From Anaerolineae bacterium (lineage in GTDB: Bacteria; Chloroflexota; Anaerolineae; Promineifilales; Promineifilaceae), in assembly GCA_019637635.1 (NCBI GenBank), contig JAHBVI010000002.1:1-64000 (forward strand): a stretch of DNA of 64,000 nucleotides, in the 5' to 3' direction. Positions within the stretch are counted from its first letter, which is position 1. Every line of letters starts with the position of its first letter. The position numbers and the translations under genes were made by a program. This document shows positions 52,001-58,800 of this stretch, piece after piece. Below the pieces are notes generated by a model. That model saw nothing but the letters and a program-made list of their open reading frames with translations, was not told the origin of the DNA and did not search any database.

Positions 52001-53211
52001 TGCCGGAAATGGCCGCTTACCTGGGGCAATTGGGGCGGGCGCTGGTCTGGGGTGATGGGGGGGGTAGGTACGGCCGTTGGCTTTTTCTGGCCGGGTTGCT
52101 GCTGATTTTGTGGGGGGCGCGCCGCTGGTGGCCGGTGCAGCCGGGTTGGGTCGCCTTTCTGGCGGCCTGGCTGGGCGGTGTGGCATTGACCGTGTACTTG
52201 TTGGCGCTGCGCCAGCCGTTAATGCCAGCGGCGATGGTGGCGCTGGCGGCTCCGGCCTGGTTATTGCTGCTGGCCATGGGCCTACGGGCGCTGGCGGGTG
52301 ATGCCTCCTCCAGGTTGGGCGTCTCTGTTTTTACCACAGAGACACAGAGGCGCAGAGGGAGAGAGGTGGTGGCCTGGCTCATTGGCCTGGGGGTGCTGGC
52401 GGCATCGGTGGCCGGTTTGGTGCGGTTGTATGGGCAGCCGCTTTACGGCCGTGCGCCGGATTTACGCGAACTGGCGCGGCTGGTGCAAACGGCCGCTTCC
52501 CCTGGTGACGGCGTTATCGCCGCGGGTGTGGAGATGCTGCCGTTGGCCTACTATCTGGCCGACACGCCAGTGGAGATGGTGTTTGATGGGGCGGATGCGA
52601 CCTGGGCACAGCCGCACGGCCGTGTCTGGCAATTCTCGGCGGCGGCGGCTGATGAGGATCCGGCAGCGTTATGGCTGGCAGCTAACGGCTTGTGGGAATG
52701 GCAGGCAGCGGCAGGCGATTATGCGCTGCAAAGTTACCTGTTGGGTGAGGGGCTGGCGGCGGCGCTGCAACCGCCGGAAGCGATGCTGCCGGATGCGGAC
52801 GGTGAACCGCTGCTCTGGCTGCGGGGGGTGTGGGTGACGGTAAACGGCCGTCCCGCCCTGTTTGGCGATTCCCTGACGGTAACGCCGGGGTATGTGGTGG
52901 CGGTGACGCTGGCCTGGGAAGCGGCGCAGCCGGTACCGGTGCATTTAACGGCGTTTGTGCATTTGCTGGCGGCCGATGGCTGGCTGGTGGCGCAGCATGA
53001 TGGCGTACCGGGCGACGGCCGTCACCCAACGAATGAATGGCCGCCCGGCGAGATGATCCTGGATCGTCATACGTTCACCATCCCGCCTACGGCGCTGCCC
53101 GGCCCACTGCACCTGGCCGCGGGATTGTATGAGACGGAGACGGTGACGCGGCAGGTGTTTGCCGACGGCCGTGAGGTGGTGAATGTGGGCATGGTGGTGG
53201 TACGGCCGTGA
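49081..53211 (+). CDS. Giant membrane protein: YfhO-like half fused to GT39/PMT-like half
   Basis: The protein has 1376 residues. Residues 1 to about 725 resemble YfhO: PNSDLSGQFHAFAIFQAQEMGHGRFPIWSP, about 12 helices and an outer domain ending ISEWVQPGWQATVNGVKTPLLTVNYGLQGVLLPAGTHEIELRY. A linker (about 730-762) is encoded by a three-copy repeat. Residues about 763-1140 form a second GT-C domain with ALRLHTLGAQALRPAEAAAF and ALRLPALYLGLLLLPLLAQLGRRM. The usual Asp-Glu of this loop is Ala-Glu, so its activity is doubtful. A C-terminal beta-sandwich (about 1255-1376) resembles that of the IS-split transferase. No ribosome site precedes the ATG, so the start is less sure. Confidence 0.83.
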   Translation: MVRRHLPPLLSWTLLWFLFFAPLLLGRARLPNSDLSGQFHAFAIFQAQEMGHGRFPIWSPGSFGGFPFAADPQSAAFYPPRWLTILAARPWGMPFYALEAEGLLHIWLAGIFTYGLAAHITRRRAAALLAAIAFALGGYLTSYPLLQLAVLETMTWLPLVLLLLRIGVARPRALLAAGLVWGLAFLAGHPQTFLHLSYVAAAYYLFLAVRARWAWRWVVGLGAVVAGTAVGISLVAALPTWHYLALTSRSDTGYAFVASGQPLLLNLQILLPGLLAQWSPEYVGATAVTLAVVALYGRHTLSPADPARSEILFWAGLTLVAAWLALGDNGILFELAYRATPGFALFRQQERLMGVVSLGLALLAAQGAALWLERPAATRPIWRRTAVTLAVLLLLAALILWALPPKSLADWALVWLRAGVFTAVTLALLLVIVKRPRLAWLLPLLLAFDLYAPITQAMDWQAESPAVFWPEPVWLAPLQADQPGRIDSRGLFHANLGEIYGLEDIRGISPLQWQTAGRFNSLPRLTRWRLLHVTHVLDTAPVEPGMVEIAHFEESVLPGETRQGALFRIPDPLPYAWMIYQPRLFPDVEAAWQAMKEPDFDPATQVMVSASPPGLETIVAADPAPQVTMTRPSPSIRRIQVQTAVPGILVISEWVQPGWQATVNGVKTPLLTVNYGLQGVLLPAGTHEIELRYRLPGLALGLWVTAVTLLLVCLLAWRWQPTPTTRSLSPAFAPPSPRRLCRPHLLTPSPQRLRRPHLLTTTALLLVAFALRLHTLGAQALRPAEAAAFLLARGDALPVAVGEPLSPWLMAGLGGWLRLMGSSEWALRLPALYLGLLLLPLLAQLGRRMGGAGLGRLVLLFTAVSPLLVWLSQDGTPGYAWSLLFITAAALLLGDLVAGKRTGRWWLVYAALALLAVMGHGLVWVALLAQGFLLWLARKRPSRRLWLAWLTCVLAAGGMALWLGWPLAENATAVPEMAAYLGQLGRALVWGDGGGRYGRWLFLAGLLLILWGARRWWPVQPGWVAFLAAWLGGVALTVYLLALRQPLMPAAMVALAAPAWLLLLAMGLRALAGDASSRLGVSVFTTETQRRRGREVVAWLIGLGVLAASVAGLVRLYGQPLYGRAPDLRELARLVQTAASPGDGVIAAGVEMLPLAYYLADTPVEMVFDGADATWAQPHGRVWQFSAAAADEDPAALWLAANGLWEWQAAAGDYALQSYLLGEGLAAALQPPEAMLPDADGEPLLWLRGVWVTVNGRPALFGDSLTVTPGYVVAVTLAWEAAQPVPVHLTAFVHLLAADGWLVAQHDGVPGDGRHPTNEWPPGEMILDRHTFTIPPTALPGPLHLAAGLYETETVTRQVFADGREVVNVGMVVVRP
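51271..51358. repeat. Three-copy tandem repeat at the fusion junction
   Basis: GCGTTTGCGCCGCCCTCACC, then two longer copies beginning GCGTCTGTGCCGCCCTC and GCGTCTGCGCCGCCCTC (51294 and 51333, period 39) encode the linker between the two halves of the 1376-residue protein. Confidence 0.8.
52328..52364. repeat. CAGAGACACAGAGG repeat inside the giant gene (in frame)
   Basis: GTTTTTACCACAGAGACACA continues into GAGGCGCAGAGGGAGAG and encodes VFTTETQRRRGRE. The same nucleotide text is a common intergenic repeat in other bacteria. Here it lies in the loop after a membrane helix. Confidence 0.7.
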
Positions 53212-53215
53212 GGGT

Positions 53216-54988
53216 TTAGGGTAATGAATACTTTGTCCAGACAGGGGTCAGATCACACTGGCAGTGAGCGGTGAGTAATTCGCGGAAGGCGGCAGCGTCC
53301 GCGCCGCCCCAGCGGTAGGTTTGCACATAATCGGCCAGAAAGGTGACAAAAGCAGCCTGCCCCATCGTCTCCGCCAGGGCCGCAAAGAAGAGGGGGGATT
53401 GGCCCTGCGTCATGTTGTAATAGCCCAGATTGGTGTAGACGGCAGCGGGCAGATCGAATGGCCCATAAGCTGCCTGGGCGCGCGTTTGCCAGCGTTGGTT
53501 AAGGTTGGTCACGGCCGTGTCATTGTCCCCGTAGGCATAGTGGCTGGCATAAGCCGCCAGCCCCTCTGCCAGCCAGGGGTTTTGCAACTGGCTGGCAGCG
53601 GCAGGTGGGATAAACCATTGGCTGGCGGTTTGCAGCATAATCATTTGCTGACGGCCGTCAGGGTAATACAAAAAAGGGTCATGGGCCAGCAAAATCACCC
53701 CCGGATACGAAGCGCCCTGGTTGGCATGGGCCAGAGTGGGCACGTTGATGATGTCCAATTCTGTATAAGGGTACGCCCCAAAAAGCCGGTTGTACTGCGT
53801 GAGCGCAGTTTGGGCCAGGGTCAAAGCTTCCTGGGCATTGCCAAGCTGGTTGGCCGCAAACGCATAACTATTGACGTTGGTTTCACCTACCTTGCCGCTG
53901 ACGGCAACCTGGAAACGGCGGCCAACGGTAAGATGAAACGCATGAACGGGGCCGGCGGCGATGGTAACAATTTGCCGGGTTGGCCGGCTGCCTGCCAGTT
54001 CGCGCCCGGTGACAATACCGGAGGCAACAAGGCTGCGGCTGTCTGGCGCGTTGACCCGCAGGCGATAAAAACTGGGGATGGCCGGGAACAGTAAGTTTTG
54101 GGTGGGCAGCGTCATATCCCACCCATTTTCTGGCCGGTAAACGGCCAGGGTGGGGTTGAACTGCACCAGGTGAATTACTTCCGGGGGCAAGGTCTGCGCC
54201 GGGTTACTGCGCCACTCAAAGGCCATTTCTACCACCACCGTTTCACCGGGCAACAATGGCCGGGGCAGTTGAATCTGCACATGGCGGGATTGATTCAACA
54301 GTTGCGGTTCAACTGGCCGGTCATTCACTTCCACATCATAGACGGCCAATGATTCCCCCTTCTGGTTGGGGTAAAGGTGGAAGACGAGGTTTGTCAGTGT
54401 GTCAGGGGTTGTATTGATGTAGCGGAGTTGCTGACGGCCGTCCATATGCCGCAGATCATCGCTGATAGTAACATCAATATGGTAAACCGGGGCAGCAGCC
54501 AGCATATCCAGCGCGTCTTGTTGGGAAACAAGCAGACCGGCCTGGTAAGGCGCCGGTTTATCCCAGGCTTCGTCGAACAATTTCACCATGCCCGGTGGAT
54601 CAACAAACTGCTCATTGAAAGCCGGCGCCGGGTTATTGGCGGCGCTCAGCCCCAGCAGATAGAGGCCAAAAAAGAGAAAGGCAAAAACGGCCGTCACCGT
54701 ACCCAATGTGGAAAGCACGTGCATGGAATGAAAATGAACAAACGCCCGGCGGCGGCGCCGGTTCAGACCAGGTTTGATAGACCCAAAGCGCATCCGGTCA
54801 GACGGCCGTGAACGCCGTATTTCATCTGCCAGGTCAGTAGCAAAGCGTCGCCGCTGCATTTCCGCCATTTGCAGGCGCGCACGGCACTCACCACAGCTTT
54901 GCATGTGGTGGTTCATCGTCTCGCGCTGGGCATCGGTGAGCGCGTGATGAATATAGCCTTGAACATCACGGTCAGTAAAATGAGTCAT
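53216..54988 (-). CDS. Anti-sigma factor fused to an M1-peptidase-like domain lacking HExxH
   Basis: The protein has 590 residues. The N terminus is a zinc-binding anti-sigma domain with HHMQSCGEC (His28, Cys32, Cys35, the HxxxCxxC motif). A membrane helix lies at about 90-112. The outer part (about 160-590) follows the M1 aminopeptidase plan: an N-terminal beta domain (YHIDVTISDDLRHMDGRQQL and on), then YPYTELDIINVP, and NPWLAEGLAAYASHYAY after the active-site helix. The expected HExxH is replaced by MLQTASQWF, so zinc catalysis is not expected. The gene overlaps the ECF sigma gene upstream by 4 nt (ATGA), which marks the pair. It may sense peptides or envelope proteins. Confidence 0.85.
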   Translation of the reverse strand: MTHFTDRDVQGYIHHALTDAQRETMNHHMQSCGECRARLQMAEMQRRRFATDLADEIRRSRPSDRMRFGSIKPGLNRRRRRAFVHFHSMHVLSTLGTVTAVFAFLFFGLYLLGLSAANNPAPAFNEQFVDPPGMVKLFDEAWDKPAPYQAGLLVSQQDALDMLAAAPVYHIDVTISDDLRHMDGRQQLRYINTTPDTLTNLVFHLYPNQKGESLAVYDVEVNDRPVEPQLLNQSRHVQIQLPRPLLPGETVVVEMAFEWRSNPAQTLPPEVIHLVQFNPTLAVYRPENGWDMTLPTQNLLFPAIPSFYRLRVNAPDSRSLVASGIVTGRELAGSRPTRQIVTIAAGPVHAFHLTVGRRFQVAVSGKVGETNVNSYAFAANQLGNAQEALTLAQTALTQYNRLFGAYPYTELDIINVPTLAHANQGASYPGVILLAHDPFLYYPDGRQQMIMLQTASQWFIPPAAASQLQNPWLAEGLAAYASHYAYGDNDTAVTNLNQRWQTRAQAAYGPFDLPAAVYTNLGYYNMTQGQSPLFFAALAETMGQAAFVTFLADYVQTYRWGGADAAAFRELLTAHCQCDLTPVWTKYSLP

Positions 54989-55578
54989 TTTTGGTCAGAA
55001 ACCGGGTTTCTTGGAGAAACCGGGTTTCCCTCTATCTGCGTTTTGATCTGGTCATACGCCAGGCGCACGCGGGATTGGGCAGTGGGAATGGGGCAGCCCA
55101 GGATTTCGGCCATTTCGCGGTAGGTGCAGCCCGCCCAATAACGCAAGACAATGGCTTCTCGATAGCGCGGTTTCAGGGTTTGGATAGCCTGCCAGAGTTG
55201 GGTATGGGTCTGGTGAACGGCCGTGATCATTTCCGGGTCAGGTCGCTCATCCGGCACATCTTGCCCCTTTTGCAGCCACTCACTCAGTGAAAAACTGGGC
55301 AGCAGCTTGCGCCGTCGTTTGTCACGGCAGCGGCTCACGGTGATGGTATGCAGCCAGGTAGCAAAACCGGATTTCGTATGATCATATTTGTGAACGTTCA
55401 CCAGCGCATACGTCAGCGCGTCTTGCGCCGCTTCTTCGGCGTCCTCGTGGTGGCCCAACAATCCATAGGCAAGCCGAAACGTCTGGTCGCGGAACTGGTT
55501 ATAAATGAGTTCCGCGGCCCGTTCATCCCCTTTACGCCAGCGTTCCAGCCAGGCAGTGAGCGTATCGTTGTTAGCCAT
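54985..55578 (-). CDS. ECF RNA polymerase sigma factor with repeat-encoded tail
   Basis: The protein has 197 residues. Region 2: YNQFRDQTFRLAYGLLGHHEDAEEAAQDALTYALVNVHKYDHTKSGFATWLHTITVSRCRDKRRRK. Region 4 (about 125-182): LKPRYREAIVLRYWAGCTYREMAEILGCPIPTAQSRVRLAYDQIK. It is a normal two-domain ECF factor. The last 14 residues (GNPVSPRNPVSDQK) come from a dispersed repeat. It overlaps its anti-sigma partner by 4 nt. Targets are unknown; the partner suggests envelope stress. Confidence 0.92.
   Translation of the reverse strand: MANNDTLTAWLERWRKGDERAAELIYNQFRDQTFRLAYGLLGHHEDAEEAAQDALTYALVNVHKYDHTKSGFATWLHTITVSRCRDKRRRKLLPSFSLSEWLQKGQDVPDERPDPEMITAVHQTHTQLWQAIQTLKPRYREAIVLRYWAGCTYREMAEILGCPIPTAQSRVRLAYDQIKTQIEGNPVSPRNPVSDQK
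54998..55030. repeat. GAAACCGGGTTTC repeat encoding the sigma C terminus
   Basis: GAAACCGGGTTTCTTGGA is followed by GAAACCGGGTTTC. Each copy is itself near-palindromic. It is read in frame as GNPVSPRNPVS at the C terminus of the ECF sigma factor, beyond the helix-turn-helix. Confidence 0.75.
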
Positions 55579-55888
55579 TTTGGTTATTGCCTGTCAACAT
55601 TTGCCCCATTATACGTGAGTTGTTCCCGGTTTGATCACCATTCTATACTGCCAACGGTCATAAACTGACATTTTGTTTTCGGTTGCAAGTCGCAAGTTGC
55701 AGGTTGCAAGTCATTATTTCCAGAGTAACTTGCCACTTGCTACCTGCCACTTGCCACCAGATGAAATGTAACTTTATGGCCTTGCTGAGTATATATTGGG
55801 AAGGCACATCTGGTTTGTCTTGTGAGCCTGATCCAACTTCTTTATAATCAATCTCCAGGCATTTATTTCGCCGGCAACAGGTAACAGG
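55579..55888. other. Intergenic region before the helicase gene
   Basis: This 310-nt divergent gap holds a word-dyad at about 55684-55757: GTCGCAAGTTGCAGGTTGCAAG on the left, and CTTGCCACTTGCTACCTGCC and CACTTGCC on the right. A promoter for the helicase lies at 55820-55848. I see no small gene. Confidence 0.6.
55820..55848 (+). promoter_or_regulatory. Sigma-70-type promoter of the helicase-nuclease gene
   Basis: TTGTGA (55820-55825), a 17-bp spacer and a perfect TATAAT (55843-55848) stand 40 nt upstream of the ATG at 55889. The gene should therefore be expressed from its own promoter with a short leader. Confidence 0.65.
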
Positions 55889-58800
55889 ATGGACCAGATA
55901 CACGCCCGCTTAGAAGCCACTCGCCAGGAACTACTTGACCTGGGCCTGCGAAATCCCCTCGTTAACTATCACCCGCTTAAAGCCAGAAGCCTGGAAATTG
56001 TCCACGAACAGCCGGTAGAGATTATGCGGTTACTGGTGGAGGCAGCGACGGTGTTTACCTTTTTGCCTCAGCCGGAAACCGTCGAGGACTTATTCGACCT
56101 GGCCGGGCAGCCGACCGCCGACCCGTCTACCGACAGCCAGTTGCAAACGCCATACAGTTCTGCTGAACTGCAAAAACGGCTACTGAACAGTTATTACACG
56201 GCCGTTGCCGTCATCGAAGAACAAGGCGTCAACATTCTCTACCTGGCGTTGGGCATGTTGCACTGGCGGGAAACAGCAAACACCACGCTATGGCGCCGCG
56301 CCCCATTGCTGTTGATCCCCGTGTCGCTGGCCCGTGACAGCGCCGACAGCCGCTTTTATCTGACTTACACCGGCGCAGAAATTCAAGACAACCTCTCCTT
56401 GCGGCTCAAGCTGGCGGCCGATTTTGGGCTGGCCCTGCCGGAACTGCCCCCGGCCGATGTGCCCGATGTGGCCGCTTATTTTGCCCAGGTTTCCCAGGCC
56501 GTTCAGGCCATGCCCGGCTGGTTGGTGGACGACACGGCCGTGAACCTCGGCTTCTTCTCCTTCAGTAAACTGCTTATGATGGCTGATCTGGACCCGGCAA
56601 ACTGGCCGGTAGATCGGCGTCCGGCCCATCACCCCATTTTGCGGGCGCTGCTGCACCCTGATGGCTTTAATGAGACCGGTGGAATTTCCGATGACGCTTT
56701 TTTGGATGACCTGCTGCCACTGGCCAACAGCTTTCAGGTGGTAGACGCCGATAGTTCCCAAATGCAGGCAATACTGGACGTGAACAACGGCCGTAACCTG
56801 GTCATTCAAGGCCCCCCCGGCACCGGCAAATCCCAAACCATCACCAACCTTATTGCCGAGGCGTTGGGGCAGGGCAAAACGATCTTGTTTGTAGCCGAAA
56901 AGATGGCGGCGTTGGACGTGGTCAAGCGGCGTCTGGATGAAATTGGTTTGGGTGATGCGGCGCTGGAACTACACAGTCACAAATCTACCAAACGTGGCTT
57001 TCTGGCAGAACTGGCGCGTACTTTGCAACTGGGGCAGCCGCAGGCAGACGGCCGTTTGCAAAACGGCCGTTTCCCGGCCCTGGACGCACTCACCCACCTG
57101 CGCGCCCGGCTCAACAATTACAGCCGCGCCCTCAATGAACCTGTTGGCGACAGCGGCGTAACCCTGTATGAAGCCTACGGACGTGCCCTCCAGCTTCAAT
57201 CCCGGCTGGCCGACTTCGCCCCCTTGCCCACACTCAATCAATCGCTGATGCAAAACTGGTCAAAAGAAACGGCGCAGGCACGGCTGGCGCAAGTGGCGGC
57301 GTTACAAACCTGCTTGCAGCAAATGGACATCCCGGCAGCTCACCCGTTAGCGGGCAGCAGGTGTCAAGAGTATGGCGATACGGCCGTGCCCATCATCCGC
57401 CAACACAGCCAGGATGCTCTGCACGCCCTGGCCCACCAGCTTGCCGCCAGCGCCGAACTGGCGCAGCATCTGGGCACGGCCGTGCCCCTGACCCCGGCCG
57501 ATCTGGACAAACTCCTCTTCGATGCCCGCCACCTGCTGTTAGCGCCTGCGTTATATGCCGTGGATATACACGCTGAAGCCTGGCGCACCCAGGCTGAACC
57601 GCTGCTGGCGGCACTGGAAGCTGGACAGCAAACCGCCCGCGCCCATGCCGAATTTGACGCCTGGCTCATCCCGGAAGCGTGGGCGCAAGATGTACTGCCC
57701 ATTCGTCAGGGGTTGATGGCCGGGCCAAAGTGGTGGCGTTCTCTCTCCGGCCGTTACCGGCAGGCGCGGCAGCAGCTAACCGGGCTGTGCCGCCGTACAG
57801 TGCCTGATTCGTGGGAAGGGCAACTGGCGCTGGTGGATGCCATTCTGGATGTGCAGCGAGTACGGCCGTTGTTGGCACACATGACGCCGCTGTTGGCCGA
57901 ACTCTTTACAGTGCGCTGGCAAAAAGAAGCGTCTGACTGGACCGACCTGCTGCGGGTGGGGCATTGGCTGGTGCGAATGCACCGGGACATAGCGGCCGGG
58001 CAGATTGATCCGGCGCTGCTGGATTATGCGGCGCGGGGGGTGCATGGGGATTGGCTGCGCCCGGCTATCGCGGTTATTGAAAAAATGCGGGGGGAGATGG
58101 TTACGGCCGTTGCCCATCTTTTCACCAATCTGCAATTTGACGAGAGTTTGCGCCTGGGTCCAAAACAGACATTTGCGGACGTCCCCTATGCCGAACAGCA
58201 AACCATCCTGGCGCAAATTCATGCCGCGGCCGAACGCCTGCCAGAGATAGTGGCATATAACCAGGCCGCCAACCAACTTCGGGCAGCCGGATTAACCGAC
58301 CTGGCTGAAGTTGCCCATACCTGGGCACAAGGCCCGGCGCATCTGGCTGACCTGTTTACCCTTGCCTGGCTCACCAGCCTGATCGAAAAAGCCGCCGCCA
58401 CCCATCCCCAGTTAGCCCAGGCAAATAGCGCCACACAAGACGAAACCATCCGCCAGTTTCAAGAGCTAGACAGAGAATTTCTGGTCGCCAACCGGGTGCG
58501 GTTAGCTCATAGCCACTGGCAACAACTACCCCGTTATGCCGCCGCCGGGCAGATGGGGCAGCTACAGGCGGAGATGGGCAAGCAGCGGCAGCATAAGCCC
58601 ATTCGGGTGTTGATGCAAGAAGCGGGACAGGCCATTCAGCGCATCAAACCACTGTTTATGATGAGTCCACTTTCCATCGCCGCCTTCTTGCCGCCAGACA
58701 GCGTGGCTTTTGATCTGGTGATTTTTGATGAAGCCAGCCAGGTGCGACCGGTGGACGCCTTTGGCGCGATTTTACGTGGGCGGCAGGTGGTGGTGGTGGG

